Shown here in pieces: positions 1 to 9,006 of a DNA stretch of 64,000 nucleotides. A model generated the notes under the pieces. The model was not told the DNA's origin and ran no database searches. It worked only from the letters and a program-made list of their open reading frames with translations. The translations under genes and the position numbers were made by a program. The stretch comes from Azospirillum brasilense (GTDB lineage Bacteria; Pseudomonadota; Alphaproteobacteria; Azospirillales; Azospirillaceae), in assembly GCF_005222205.1 (NCBI RefSeq), contig NZ_CP032346.1, positions 310,001-374,000 of the forward strand, read 5' to 3'. Within the stretch, counting starts at the first letter, position 1. Every line of letters starts with the position of its first letter.

Positions 1-849
1 GACGAACATCACGATCTGGCTGAGCCAGGTCAGGCCCGAGTGAAACTGCCGCAGGCCCAGCGCCCCGCGCAGCTTCACATTGCCGGCGACGAGGCCGGCG
101 GCGTAGACGGCGAGGAATCCGCTGCCCCCCAGCTCGTTCGTGCCGGCGAACAGGAACAGGGCGAAGGCCAGGGTGACCACCGGGTTCAGGCCGGGGTCGA
201 GGCGGGCCTTGTTGATGAAGGCGGCCAGCCCGGCGCCGCCCAGCACGCCGAGGACCGCCCCGCCGGCGATCTGCTTGACCAGGAAGCCGGCCAGCTCCAG
301 CGGCGTCCCCCAGCCGTGCAGCGCCGCCTCCACCAGCATGGCGGTCAGCAGGATGGCGGTCGGGTCGTTGCTGCCGGACTCGATCTCCAGCGTCGAGCGC
401 ACGCGGTCGCGGATGGTGATGCCGCCGACCCGCAGCAGGAAGAACACCGCCGCCGCGTCGGTGGAGCTGACCGCCGCGCCGACCAGGAAGGACTCGATCC
501 AGGGCAGGCCCAGCAGACCATGCGCGGCGACGCCGATGACCCCGGAGGTTATGGCGACCCCGAATGTGGCGAGGCTGAGCGCCGGCCACGCGGCGGCGCG
601 GTAGCTCGACAGCTTGGTGTCCAGGCCGCTTTCGAAGAGGATCACGGCGAGCGCGATGGAGCCGATCAAGAAGGCGCTGTCCGCGTCGTTGAAGCTGATG
701 CCCCCGACGCCGTCGACCCCGGCGAACAGGCCGACGCCCAGGAAGATCAGCAGCAGCGGCGTGCCGATCCGCAGCGCGAGATAGCTGGTCAGGATGCTGA
801 CGATCAGCAGCGACGACCCGATCAGAATGATGGTGCTCGCCGTCTCCAT
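1..849 (-). CDS. K+/H+ antiporter, CvrA/NhaP2-like (3' part missing)
   Basis: Reading leftwards from ATG at 849, 283 codons stay open to the window edge, so only the N-terminal half is present. The protein starts METASTIILIGSSLLIVSIL and is a run of hydrophobic helices with the CPA1-type signatures LGVGLFAG, ILFESGLDT, GAAVSSTDAAAVFFLLR and LEIESGSNDPTAILL; the acidic residues in the last two are the expected ion-coupling sites. This matches the potassium/proton antiporter branch (cell volume regulation protein A, NhaP2), an inner-membrane exporter of K+ in exchange for protons. The C-terminal TrkA_C or CorC-like domain that would settle the subfamily lies outside the window. It is divergent from the porin-like gene at 1040. 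Confidence 0.88.
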   Translation of the reverse strand, partial: METASTIILIGSSLLIVSILTSYLALRIGTPLLLIFLGVGLFAGVDGVGGISFNDADSAFLIGSIALAVILFESGLDTKLSSYRAAAWPALSLATFGVAITSGVIGVAAHGLLGLPWIESFLVGAAVSSTDAAAVFFLLRVGGITIRDRVRSTLEIESGSNDPTAILLTAMLVEAALHGWGTPLELAGFLVKQIAGGAVLGVLGGAGLAAFINKARLDPGLNPVVTLAFALFLFAGTNELGGSGFLAVYAAGLVAGNVKLRGALGLRQFHSGLTWLSQIVMFV

Positions 850-1039
850 AGTCCTCGCGCCGGAATGGGGATGATGCCGCCTTCGCGGTCATCCGATTTT
901 GGCAATTCTTGGGCGCGAGTGCAACGCAGCGGCCAAAATTTCCCAATGTTCCTAAAATAATACAGAAATGTCTCCCGCAATGCAGCATTGCAGCGGGCTA
1001 CAATCCTTCCGGGTTAATGCAACGGGCGAGGGGCATTTC

Positions 1040-1906
1040 ATGTTTCGTACACGGCTTATTCCGGCACCACCCCCCGTATCTCTGCCCTCCGTATCTCTGC
1101 CCTTTGCAGCCCTGATGCTTGTCCTGTCATCCGCCGCGGCGACGGCGGGATCCTTGCCCGACCTGGATCGCACGGCGGCGGGCGGCGGCGCCACGCCGAT
1201 CCGGTTCGACAAGAAGGCGATCGATCTCGGCGGCTGGGGCGCCCTGGAGGTCGGACAGACGGAAAGCGCGTCGCGCCGGATGGTGGTGACCACGCCGGTG
1301 CGCGATCAGTGGTTCTCCGACCCGGTCTTCATGAACGACGGCGCCTTCGGCGGTCCGGACGCGCGGGCGACCTACTATTCGCCGCGCCTGCACGGCTTCA
1401 ACATCGGGCTCGGCTACACCCCCGTGCGGACGGAGCTGGGGGCGGCCGATCCGCTCGCCCGCCATGTGGTTGAGGGTGTGGTGCGGCATGACGGGCGGCT
1501 GGGCAAGGCCCGGCTGCGCATCACCGCGGGGGCGGGGAAGGCCGCCGTCGCCAAGGACCGCGGCACGCCCCGCCGGTCCTGGGTGGTCGGCGGTCAGGTG
1601 ACGTTGCCCGGCGTGACGGTCGGCGCCGGCTATCGCGAGCAGTTGCCGGACGGCGGCGCGGCGCGGCGGACGCTCAACGCCGGCCTGTATCTGGAGCAGG
1701 GAACGCCGCTGCGCGGCTGGACGGTCATGGGGCGGCTGGCCCACAGCCAGGTCGGCGCCGAAGCCCCGCAGGAGGCCTGGTCCACGGGCCTGCGGTTCCG
1801 CATGTCGCCGAAGGTCAGCGTCACCGCCGATCTGGGCACCATGACCTACAGCGGAGACCCGTCCGACAGCACGATGCTGCGCGTCGGAACCCGTGTTCTG
1901 TTCTGA
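1040..1906 (+). CDS. porin-like outer-membrane beta-barrel protein
   Basis: This 288-residue protein has a long, proline-containing signal peptide (cleavage probably after the ATA motif near residue 36) followed by alternating short strands with aromatic girdles (GWGALEVGQ, ATYYSPRLHGFNIGLGY, GVTVGAGYRE, LRFRMSPKVSVTADLG) and a terminal Phe (RVGTRVLF). That is the layout of a small Gram-negative porin_4-like barrel, and the final Phe is the usual BAM recognition residue. The ATG at 1040 was chosen over an in-frame ATG at 968 because it has a purine-rich site (gcgagggg) just upstream and gives an intact signal peptide. Transport specificity cannot be read from the sequence. A 15-bp tandem duplication lies inside the signal-peptide codons. 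Confidence 0.72.
   Translation: MFRTRLIPAPPPVSLPSVSLPFAALMLVLSSAAATAGSLPDLDRTAAGGGATPIRFDKKAIDLGGWGALEVGQTESASRRMVVTTPVRDQWFSDPVFMNDGAFGGPDARATYYSPRLHGFNIGLGYTPVRTELGAADPLARHVVEGVVRHDGRLGKARLRITAGAGKAAVAKDRGTPRRSWVVGGQVTLPGVTVGAGYREQLPDGGAARRTLNAGLYLEQGTPLRGWTVMGRLAHSQVGAEAPQEAWSTGLRFRMSPKVSVTADLGTMTYSGDPSDSTMLRVGTRVLF
1074..1103 (+). repeat. 15-bp perfect tandem duplication in the porin signal peptide
   Basis: The unit ccgtatctctgccct occurs twice head to tail (1074-1088 and 1089-1103). It keeps the reading frame and duplicates five residues (the VSLP-containing stretch PVSLPSVSLP) in the n/h region of the signal peptide. Slippage would change signal-peptide length by five residues without a frameshift. 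Confidence 0.9.
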
Positions 1907-2046
1907 AAAGGGGTCCCGAACGGGCCCGGCATCCCTCTTTCGTCCTCATCCAAGGGTGGTTTCCCGACGGAATCGCGGTGTCGTGGAAGCAAATCGCCTT
2001 CTCGCCTGTTTATAGGAGCGAGAAGCACCACAAGGAGGGTTTGGAC

Positions 2047-2226
2047 ATGTCTCGTTTGCGCCTGATCGGGACCGCCATTGCGCTGTTGACGCTCGCGGCC
2101 TGTTCGACCGGCGGCGTGGTGGGCGGCACGGCTGGCGCCGCGGGCGGCTACGCGGTGGACGGCAAGCGTGGCGCCATCATCGGTGGCCTGGGCGGCGCCG
2201 CGCTGGGCACGGCCCTGGATCGCTGA
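2047..2226 (+). CDS. small glycine-zipper lipoprotein
   Basis: A 59-residue protein with a textbook lipoprotein signal: positively charged start, hydrophobic helix, and lipobox L-A-A-C with Cys at residue 19. The mature part is little more than a Gly/Ala-rich zipper (GGTAGAAGGYAVDGKRGAIIGGLGGAALG), as seen in small outer-membrane lipoproteins related to OsmB or the 17-kDa antigen. The ATG at 2047 follows a strong aaggaggg site at about 2033; a longer frame from 1978 lacks a site and would bury the signal. It is likely an envelope protein, and homologues are often stress-induced, but no function can be given. Confidence 0.8.
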   Translation: MSRLRLIGTAIALLTLAACSTGGVVGGTAGAAGGYAVDGKRGAIIGGLGGAALGTALDR

Positions 2227-2305
2227 CCGGACGCGACGGACACGATCCGTTGCCGATGACGACAAGCGCGTCGCGCCGACCAAGGCGCGGCGCGCTTTCG
2301 CTTTT

Positions 2306-2836
2306 CTAGGCCCGCCATTCCTTGCGCAGGATGGCGTACTGCATCGTGTTCTCGAAGATGGGCAGCCCGTCGCCGTCCGTTTCGAAGGATATGAACTCCA
2401 CGAACAGGCCTTCCTTCCTCATGCCGAGCCGTTCGCACAGGCGCTGCGACGCGACGTTGGTCTCCTCGACATAGGCGTAGAGGCGGCGGGCCTGCTTCAC
2501 CGTGAACAGATGTCCGAAGAGAGCCCGCGCGGCCTCGACGGCGTAACCGGCCCCGGCAAAATCCGCGTTGAAGTTCCAGCCGACCGCATAGGTGTCCGGC
2601 GGCTCGGGCACCTGGAACAGGTCGCCGATCACCCGGCCGGTGCTGCGCAGGCACACGGCGACGTGTTCGTCGCTTCGGCTGCGCGTTTCCACCTCCGCGG
2701 CCGCCGCGTCGAGATCGTCCAGCTTGAGCGAGAGGAAGCAGCTCGCCCTGGGGCGACGCAGATAGGCGAGGAGGTCGGGCGCGTCCCCATTCCGGAAGGG
2801 CCTCAGGATCAGGCGGTCGGTGGTGATGGGGTCCAT
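2306..2836 (-). CDS. GNAT family N-acetyltransferase (RimJ/RimL-like)
   Basis: The 176-residue protein begins with the RimJ/RimL-type opening ITTDRLILRPFRNGDAPDL and carries the acetyl-CoA-binding region around residues 110-140 (VGWNFNADFAGAGYAVEAARALFGHLF), followed by the ETNVASQRLCERLGMRKEG motif in which Asn and Ser contact the cofactor. This is the Acetyltransf_3 group, which acetylates ribosomal protein N-termini, free amino acids or small amines; the substrate here is unknown. It stands alone between a convergent lipoprotein gene and an upstream intergenic region leading to the gene at 3018. Confidence 0.85.
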   Translation of the reverse strand: MDPITTDRLILRPFRNGDAPDLLAYLRRPRASCFLSLKLDDLDAAAAEVETRSRSDEHVAVCLRSTGRVIGDLFQVPEPPDTYAVGWNFNADFAGAGYAVEAARALFGHLFTVKQARRLYAYVEETNVASQRLCERLGMRKEGLFVEFISFETDGDGLPIFENTMQYAILRKEWRA

Positions 2837-3017
2837 GCATCGTCTCGGCGGAAGGGGCCGGAACCGGAAGCCGGCAGATCATGAGCCGGTCATTTTTGCC
2901 GCCCGGCACATCCACGCCATCAGCAATCCCATGCATGCGGTTGATTGCCAAGCATATTTTAGGTTGCACAAAACTTGCTTGTCGGATCTCTCAGCCCATC
3001 GGTCACGAGAAACCGTC

Positions 3018-3332
3018 ATGCAAATCTCCAGCTACATCAGCAACGTCTCCCGCGTCGTCGCCAAGTTCACGGCGCAGAGCGAGAAGACCGAACCGGAGAA
3101 GGAGGCGAGCGGAGTCAGCGCCGCCGACGCCTTCCTCAAGGAGGCGCGGAAGTCGCCGGCCCAACGCATCCGGGACCAGATTCTCGCCCGCATGAAGCTG
3201 GACGAGGAGTCCCTCGCGTCCATGCCGGCGGAGAAGCGCGCCGCGGTCGAAAAACAGATCGCCGAGGAACTGAAGCGCCAGTTGTCCGGCGAGAAGGACC
3301 GGCGCGGCGCGGCGGTCGACCTGACCGCCTGA
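3018..3332 (+). CDS. small conserved hypothetical protein
   Basis: A 104-residue, strongly charged, mostly helical protein. The N-terminal third (MQISSYISNVSRVVAKF) is amphipathic; the C-terminal part contains SPAQRIRDQILARMKLDEESLASMP followed by EKRAAVEKQIAEELKRQL, a helix I have seen at the end of several alphaproteobacterial hypothetical proteins, with no function attached. No signal peptide or membrane segment. The ATG at 3018 gives the compact protein; longer frames upstream have no plausible composition. It converges on the patatin-like gene, with a short tandem repeat between the two stops. Confidence 0.65.
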   Translation: MQISSYISNVSRVVAKFTAQSEKTEPEKEASGVSAADAFLKEARKSPAQRIRDQILARMKLDEESLASMPAEKRAAVEKQIAEELKRQLSGEKDRRGAAVDLTA

Positions 3333-3342
3333 CACCGCTATA

Positions 3343-3378
3343 CCGGGGCTCGGGCCGGGGCTCAGACCGGGGCTCAGA
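3343..3378. repeat. three 12-bp tandem repeats between convergent genes
   Basis: Units ccggggctcggg, ccggggctcaga and ccggggctcaga follow one another exactly (3343-3354, 3355-3366, 3367-3378). The last unit covers the stop codon of the patatin-like gene (3374-3376), so copy-number change could alter only its 3' end and the intergenic spacer. Confidence 0.85.
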
Positions 3379-4390
3379 TTGGGGGCGCGTAACCGAACAC
3401 CCTCAACGCGTCCTGAAGGTCGGGGAGGACGCGCTCGACCGCCGCTTCCCCTTCGCGGATGCAGTCCTCCGCACGGTCGAACTCCGACAGGCCGATGTGA
3501 CCCAGCCGCGGCGTGATGTGGACGTCCGGCGGTTCGCCCGCCAGACGGGACCGCGCGATGCGGTCGGTGACGATGCCCAGCGAGGACACCATGACGCCGA
3601 ACAGGCTCGGCCCCTCGTAATCGCGCCGGAAGATGCGGCGGCTCAGCGCGCCGATGGGCACGCGGAAGCCGGCGCGCGGCTTGGCCTCGCCGTCCGGCCC
3701 CTGCTCCTCGTCGATCAGCTTGAGAAGGTCGAACCCCGCCGCGGTGGGCACGGCGGCGCCGGGGCGCCGCGACTTGCCGATGATATCGGCGGCCAGATTC
3801 ACCGCGATGACCATCTGGGCGCCCAGGGCCCGGCAGGCCGACACCGGCACCGGGTTGACCAGGGCGCCGTCGACCATCCAGCGCCCTTCGAAGCGCACCG
3901 GCGGGAAGACCCCGGGCAGGGAGAAGGAGGCGCGCAGCGCGTCCACCAACGGGCCGTTGCGCATCCACACCTCGTGCCCGGTGACCAGATCGGTGGCGAT
4001 GGCCGCGAAAGGGTTGGGAAGCTCTTCGATCAGGACGTCGCCCAGATGATGGCGCATCTCGGCCACCAGCCGGTCCCCGCCGATCAGCCCGCCGCCCTGG
4101 CGCAGCCGCAGGTCCAGATAGCCGACGATCTTCATCCGGGTCAGGCTGCGCGTCCACTCCTCCAACGCGTCGAGCTTGCCGGCGAGATGGAGGCCGCCGA
4201 CCAGCGCCCCCACCGAACTGCCGCAGACGATGTCCGCCTCGATCCCGTAGCGGGCCAGCGCCCGCAGGACGCCGATGTGCGCCCAGCCCCGCGCCACCCC
4301 GGCGCCCAGCGCCAGACCGATGCGCGGCCGGTGATGATGCTGGCCGTAGCGATTGCCGGGCCCTTGTCCGTTTCCGCCGTCCGCCGCCAT
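3374..4390 (-). CDS. patatin-like phospholipase (RssA-like)
   Basis: This 338-residue serine hydrolase shows all three landmarks of bacterial patatins: the oxyanion-hole block GAGVARGWAHIGVL, the nucleophile elbow CGSSVGALVGG with Ser59, and the dyad Asp174 in MVDGALVNPVPV. Patatins hydrolyse acyl chains from phospholipids or related lipids with a Ser-Asp dyad. The ATG at 4390 was picked because aaaggagg lies a few bases upstream; a frame opening at 4513 adds 41 residues of poor composition. It is transcribed away from the MsbA-type exporter at 4567, so the pair may share a lipid-related regulatory region, which is inference. Confidence 0.87.
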   Translation of the reverse strand: MAADGGNGQGPGNRYGQHHHRPRIGLALGAGVARGWAHIGVLRALARYGIEADIVCGSSVGALVGGLHLAGKLDALEEWTRSLTRMKIVGYLDLRLRQGGGLIGGDRLVAEMRHHLGDVLIEELPNPFAAIATDLVTGHEVWMRNGPLVDALRASFSLPGVFPPVRFEGRWMVDGALVNPVPVSACRALGAQMVIAVNLAADIIGKSRRPGAAVPTAAGFDLLKLIDEEQGPDGEAKPRAGFRVPIGALSRRIFRRDYEGPSLFGVMVSSLGIVTDRIARSRLAGEPPDVHITPRLGHIGLSEFDRAEDCIREGEAAVERVLPDLQDALRVFGYAPPI

Positions 4391-4566
4391 GGCGCCTCCT
4401 TTGCACAGGGTGGAGCGCGTTCCGGCCGGTATCGTGCCATCCGCCCGGTTAAGGAAGCTTGATCGGTCCCGCCCCGGTGGACAAGGCCCGGTTGATGAGG
4501 GCTCGGTGGACAAGCACCGGCGCCATCGGCTAAGCCATCGCGATTGCGCTACAGGAAGATCGACAC

Positions 4567-6360
4567 GTGAGCAAGAAGAGCGGAGAACGGCTGCGCCTCG
4601 ACGCGGCGACGGAACGGCTGGTCGGCCGCATGCTGCGGGAATGGGTGCGCCCCTACACCGGCAAGCTGATGCTGTCCTTCCTGCTGATGGCCGTGGTGGC
4701 GGCGGCGACCGGCGCCTACCCGCTGCTGATTGACCAAGCCTATTCGATGTTCTCCGAGCAGGACCGCGGCATGCTGCTGGTCATCCCGCTCCTGATCATC
4801 GTCGTCACGGCGGTCAAGGCGCTGTCCATGTATTCCCAGACGGTGGTGACCACCGACATCGTGCAGCGGATCATCACCGACGTGCGCCTGTCGATGTTCG
4901 ACCATCTGCTGAGGTCCGACACCGCGCAGCTTCACGCCGCCCCCACCGGCACGCTGACCTCCCGCTTCATCAGCGACGTGGACCTGATCCGCAACGCCCT
5001 GTCGCGGACCCTGACCGGGCTGGTGCGCGACATCCTGACGGTGATCGCGCTGGTCGGGTCGATGTTCTATCTCGACTGGGTGCTGTCGCTGATCGTCTTC
5101 CTGATCTACCCGATCGCCGCCATTCCCATCGTGAACATCGGCAAGCGGCTGCGCCGCGTGTCGCGCGACACCCAGGCGCAGATGGGCGACATGACCGCCC
5201 TGCTGACGGAAAGCCTGGCGGGTGCCCGCATGGTCAAGACCTATTCGCTGGAGGAGTACGAGCGCGCCCGCGCCGCCCGCGCCTTCGAGGACAATTTCGC
5301 CCTGACCATGAAGGCGACCCGCGCCCGCTCGCGCATCGACCCGATGATGGAGGTGCTGGGCGGCGCCGCGGTGGCCGGGGTGATCGCCTTCGCCGGCTAC
5401 CGCATGGCGATGGGCGAGGGCTCGGTCGGCGCCTTTTCCGGTTTCGTCGGCGCGCTTCTGATGGCGGCGCAGCCGGTGCGCGCCATCGGCACGCTGAACG
5501 CCGTGCTCCAGGAGGGGCTGGCCGCCGCCCAGCGCATCTTCGAACTGGTGGACGAGAAGCCGACCATCACCGAGCAGCCCGGTGCCAAGCCCCTGGCGGT
5601 GGAGCGCGCCGCCGTGTCCCTGCGCGGCGTCCGCTTCGCCTACGAGGAGGGGACGGAGACGCTGAAGGGCATCGACCTGGACGTTCCGGCGGGGGCGACG
5701 GTGGCCCTGGTCGGGCGCAGCGGCGCCGGCAAGTCCACCGTGTTCAACCTGATCCCGCGCCTCTACGACGCGACCGGCGGTCAGGTGCTGATCGACGGGC
5801 AGGACGTGCGGGCGGTGACCCTGAAGAGCCTGCGCGGCGTGATCTCCCTGGTCAGCCAGGACACGGTGCTGTTCAACGACACGGTGCGGGCCAACATCGC
5901 CTTCGGGCGGCTGGACGCCCCCTTCGACGACATCGTGGCCGCCGCCAAGGCCGCCGCCGCGCACGACTTCGTCGCCCGGCTGCCGGAGGGCTACGACACG
6001 GTGATCGGCGACCGCGGGGTGAAGCTGTCGGGCGGCGAGCGGCAGCGCCTCGCGCTTGCCCGCGCCTTCCTGAAGGACGCGCCGATCCTGCTTCTGGACG
6101 AGGCGACGAGCGCGCTGGACAGCGAGTCCGAGCGGCTGGTGCAGGGCGCGCTGGAGCGGCTGACCCAGGGGCGCACGACGCTGGTCATCGCCCACCGGCT
6201 GGCCACCGTGCGCAACGCCGACCGGATCGTCGTGATGGAGGGCGGGCGCATCCTGGAGCAGGGCACCCACGACACCCTGATCGCTCAGAACGGCACCTAC
6301 GCCCGCCTGTGCAAGCTCCAGTTCGGCGAGGACGGCGAGGCCGCCCTGCTGGCGCCCTGA
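4567..6360 (+). CDS. MsbA-type ABC transporter, fused membrane and ATPase domains
   Basis: A 597-residue half-transporter: an N-terminal six-helix exporter domain (about residues 35-330) and a C-terminal ATPase with Walker A VGRSGAGKST (Lys389), Q-loop VSQDTVLFNDT, signature LSGGERQRLALARAF, Walker B ILLLDEATSALD and the H-loop AHRLATV. Size and architecture fit MsbA and related lipid or multidrug exporters acting as homodimers in the inner membrane. It starts with GTG at 4567; the first residues (MSKKSGERLRLD) are a typical cytosolic lead-in. The substrate could be lipid A core, another lipid or a drug; neighbouring genes do not decide, though a divergent patatin-like lipase is suggestive. 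Confidence 0.92.
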   Translation: MSKKSGERLRLDAATERLVGRMLREWVRPYTGKLMLSFLLMAVVAAATGAYPLLIDQAYSMFSEQDRGMLLVIPLLIIVVTAVKALSMYSQTVVTTDIVQRIITDVRLSMFDHLLRSDTAQLHAAPTGTLTSRFISDVDLIRNALSRTLTGLVRDILTVIALVGSMFYLDWVLSLIVFLIYPIAAIPIVNIGKRLRRVSRDTQAQMGDMTALLTESLAGARMVKTYSLEEYERARAARAFEDNFALTMKATRARSRIDPMMEVLGGAAVAGVIAFAGYRMAMGEGSVGAFSGFVGALLMAAQPVRAIGTLNAVLQEGLAAAQRIFELVDEKPTITEQPGAKPLAVERAAVSLRGVRFAYEEGTETLKGIDLDVPAGATVALVGRSGAGKSTVFNLIPRLYDATGGQVLIDGQDVRAVTLKSLRGVISLVSQDTVLFNDTVRANIAFGRLDAPFDDIVAAAKAAAAHDFVARLPEGYDTVIGDRGVKLSGGERQRLALARAFLKDAPILLLDEATSALDSESERLVQGALERLTQGRTTLVIAHRLATVRNADRIVVMEGGRILEQGTHDTLIAQNGTYARLCKLQFGEDGEAALLAP

Positions 6361-6381
6361 TCCGCCACCCCCGGCCCGCGG

Positions 6382-9006
6382 TCAGTCGGCCGCGGGCATC
6401 ATCTCCACCACGGCGTTGCGCAGTTCGTGGGCGGCGATGGGTTTGTGCAGTAGGGTGTGGCCGCCCGCGCGGGCTTCCGCCAGACGCTCCGGGGCGGTGT
6501 CGCCGGTGATGATCGTCGCCGGCACCGGGGTCCTGAGCCGCTTGCTCACCGCCCGGATGGCGTCCAGCCCGGTCTCGCCGTCGCGCAGGCGATAGTCGGC
6601 CAGGATCGCGCTCGGCCATTCCCCGCTTTCGACGTGCCGGACCGCGTCCTCGATGGAGCCCGCGGTCAGCACCCGATACCCCCACCCCTCCAGCATGGCC
6701 TGCAGGCCGTGGCGAATCAGCGGCTCGTCGTCGATGACCAGGATCATGCCGCGCCCGTCGGCCGCCATCAGACGGGCTCTCACCGGTTCGGAGCGGGTGG
6801 CGTGGCGGGCGATCAACGGCACATCGACGCCGAAGGCGGACCCGGCCCCCATTCTTGAGCGCAGGTGAATCGTGTGGCCGAGCAGGCGGGCGAGACGGCG
6901 CACCACCGCAAGGCCGAGCCCCAGCCCCTTGCTGCGGTCCCGTTCCTGGTTGGCGACCTGATAGAACTCCTCGAAAATCTCCTCATGCTGGTTGGCCGGG
7001 ATGCCGATGCCGGAGTCCATCACCTCGATGAGCAGGCGGTCGCCCCGGCGGCGGCAGCCGATCAGCAGGCCGCCCCGCTCGGTGTAGCGCAGCGCGTTTT
7101 CCACAAGGTTGCGCAGGATGCGCATCAGCAGGGCCGGATCGCTGCGGACCGTCAGGGCGCAGGGCACCACGCGCAGCCGCAGACCCTTCGCCTCCGCCTG
7201 GGGATGGTACTCGGCGCCCAACTGCTCCATGATCGGGCCGATCGGCAGATCCTGCAGTTGGGGAACGATCAGCCCCGCATCCAGCTTGGACACGTCGAGC
7301 AGGCTGTCGAGCAGCATGCGCAACCCGTCCATGGCCAACCCCATGGAGTCGAGAAGCGGGGCCGCTGGGTGCCCGTCCAGCCGCTCCGCCAGTGCCGATT
7401 GGAACAGCATCATCGCCTGGACCGGCTGCCGCAGGTCGTGGCTCGCGGCGGCGAGGAACTTGGATTTCGCGACGTTGGCGCGGTCGGCTTCCGCCTTTGA
7501 GGCGCGCAGGGCGTCCTCGGCGCGGCGGCGCTCGGTGATGTTGCGGACGATGCCCGTGAAGTAGCGGCGCTCCCCGGTGGTCCATTCGGTGACCGCCAGT
7601 TCGATCGGGAAGATCGAACCGTCCTTGTGCCGCCCTTCCACCTCGCGCCCGATGCCGATGATTTTCTTCTCGCCCGTGCTCTGGTAGGCCTCCAGATAGC
7701 CGTCATGGGCGGAATGATAGGGTTCCGGCATCAGGATTCGGATGTTCCGGCCGACCGCTTCGCCGGCCTCGTACCCGAAGATGCGTTCCGCCGCCGGGTT
7801 GAAGCTCTGGATCGTGCCGGTCTCGTCGATGACCAGCATGGCGTCCACCGCGGTCTGCACGATGGCCCGGTGGCGGGCCTCGCTTTCCGCCAGGGCCGCC
7901 TCGCGCCGCCGGATGAGGTCGGCGGCGTTGCGGATGGCGCGGCCCACCGCCTCCATCTCGGCCACGCCGCCGTCGGGCGGCGGCACCGGGTGTCCGGCGC
8001 CCAGCGCTTCCGCCGCTCCGGCCAGTTGGGAGACGGAGCGCGTGAGGCGCCGCCCGAACAGAACCGCCGCCCCGATGCCGGTCAGCAGAAGAAGGAGGCC
8101 GCCGCCGGTGAAGAGCAGGAGGGTATGACGCGCCGGGAACGCCACCAGGGCCGTGGGAACGCTGGTCGCGACCACCCAGCCGAAGCTCCGCGACCGGCTG
8201 TAGGCCTGGATCGCCTCCACCCCTTCCAGATTGACGGCGTGGTGGATTCCGTCGGGCATGTTCTGCATGCCGCTCCACAGCGAGGTGGGAAGCGGTTTTC
8301 CGACGAGTTGCTCGGACAAGTGCGACCGGGCGATGACGACACCGTCCTGGTCGATCACCCCGGCCCGCCAGCCCGCCGGAATGCGCTCCGGCGACACGAT
8401 GGCCTGAAGCCGCTCCTGGGGGATGGTGACGTTCAGCAGGTAGCGGATCCGGCCGTCGCGGATCACCGGGGCGACCACCGCCAGAAGCGGCGTCCGGCTG
8501 ATGTCGCCGATGAAGAGGCCGGTGATCTGCGGCCGTCCCGTGTCGATCACCCGTTGGTCGGCCTCGAACACGGTGCCGTCCGGCAGCGCCGCCCCCCAGG
8601 GCACCCGGCTGTTGACCAGTTGCCGGCCCTGCGGGTCGCGCAGAACCACGTTGGTGCCCAGACGGTCGCGCACGACGACGGCTTGCCGGTGGAAAGCGGC
8701 CAGATCCTCCGTCGTCAGGCTTTCCGACGTGGAGAGCACCTCGGCTGCGGCGATCTGACGGCTGACCTCGCGTTCCACGTCTTCGGCCAGCAGGCGCGTC
8801 CGGTCGAGCACGAGCTGTTCCGTTTGCCGGGCCTGCGCATCGACGTTGCGGATCAGGAGGAACACCGAGAAAAGGACCAGCGGCATCGCAACCGCCATGA
8901 CCAGCAGGACGAGCCAGCTCCGCACCCGTTGCGGCCGCAGCAGCCACATCGGACGCCGGTTCGAGCGCCCGGTCGAACGCTGCGGTGTCTCCCGGTTTGG
9001 ACTCAT
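6382..9006 (-). CDS. hybrid sensor histidine kinase with PAS and receiver domains
   Basis: An 874-residue membrane kinase. Order: TM helix (about 30-52), a periplasmic dCACHE-like sensor, second TM (about 295-318), HAMP-like linker, PAS domain (about 380-495, with the block MLVIDETGTIQSFNPAAERIFGYEAG), HisKA with H-box FLAAASHDLRQPVQ (His523), HATPase_c with N box NLVENALRYT and G boxes DSGIGIP and GLGLGLAVV, then a receiver whose phosphate acceptor is Asp804 in ILADYRLRDGETG and whose conserved Lys is in LLHKPI. The DLRQP variant of the H-box is typical of a family of hybrid kinases that pass phosphate within the same molecule. No cognate regulator is adjacent. Ligand unknown. Confidence 0.92.
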   Translation of the reverse strand: MSPNRETPQRSTGRSNRRPMWLLRPQRVRSWLVLLVMAVAMPLVLFSVFLLIRNVDAQARQTEQLVLDRTRLLAEDVEREVSRQIAAAEVLSTSESLTTEDLAAFHRQAVVVRDRLGTNVVLRDPQGRQLVNSRVPWGAALPDGTVFEADQRVIDTGRPQITGLFIGDISRTPLLAVVAPVIRDGRIRYLLNVTIPQERLQAIVSPERIPAGWRAGVIDQDGVVIARSHLSEQLVGKPLPTSLWSGMQNMPDGIHHAVNLEGVEAIQAYSRSRSFGWVVATSVPTALVAFPARHTLLLFTGGGLLLLLTGIGAAVLFGRRLTRSVSQLAGAAEALGAGHPVPPPDGGVAEMEAVGRAIRNAADLIRRREAALAESEARHRAIVQTAVDAMLVIDETGTIQSFNPAAERIFGYEAGEAVGRNIRILMPEPYHSAHDGYLEAYQSTGEKKIIGIGREVEGRHKDGSIFPIELAVTEWTTGERRYFTGIVRNITERRRAEDALRASKAEADRANVAKSKFLAAASHDLRQPVQAMMLFQSALAERLDGHPAAPLLDSMGLAMDGLRMLLDSLLDVSKLDAGLIVPQLQDLPIGPIMEQLGAEYHPQAEAKGLRLRVVPCALTVRSDPALLMRILRNLVENALRYTERGGLLIGCRRRGDRLLIEVMDSGIGIPANQHEEIFEEFYQVANQERDRSKGLGLGLAVVRRLARLLGHTIHLRSRMGAGSAFGVDVPLIARHATRSEPVRARLMAADGRGMILVIDDEPLIRHGLQAMLEGWGYRVLTAGSIEDAVRHVESGEWPSAILADYRLRDGETGLDAIRAVSKRLRTPVPATIITGDTAPERLAEARAGGHTLLHKPIAAHELRNAVVEMMPAAD

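Noticed and set aside
40..960. Plus-strand open frame of 306 codons at the window start
   Set aside because: Overlaps the antiporter on the minus strand; Gln/Glu/Gly-rich nonsense without motif.
1981..2031. EcfG-like promoter before the small lipoprotein
   Set aside because: ggaag with a distant gtt resembles the motif, but -35 has a mismatch (G for C) and the -10 is tgtt; not convincing.
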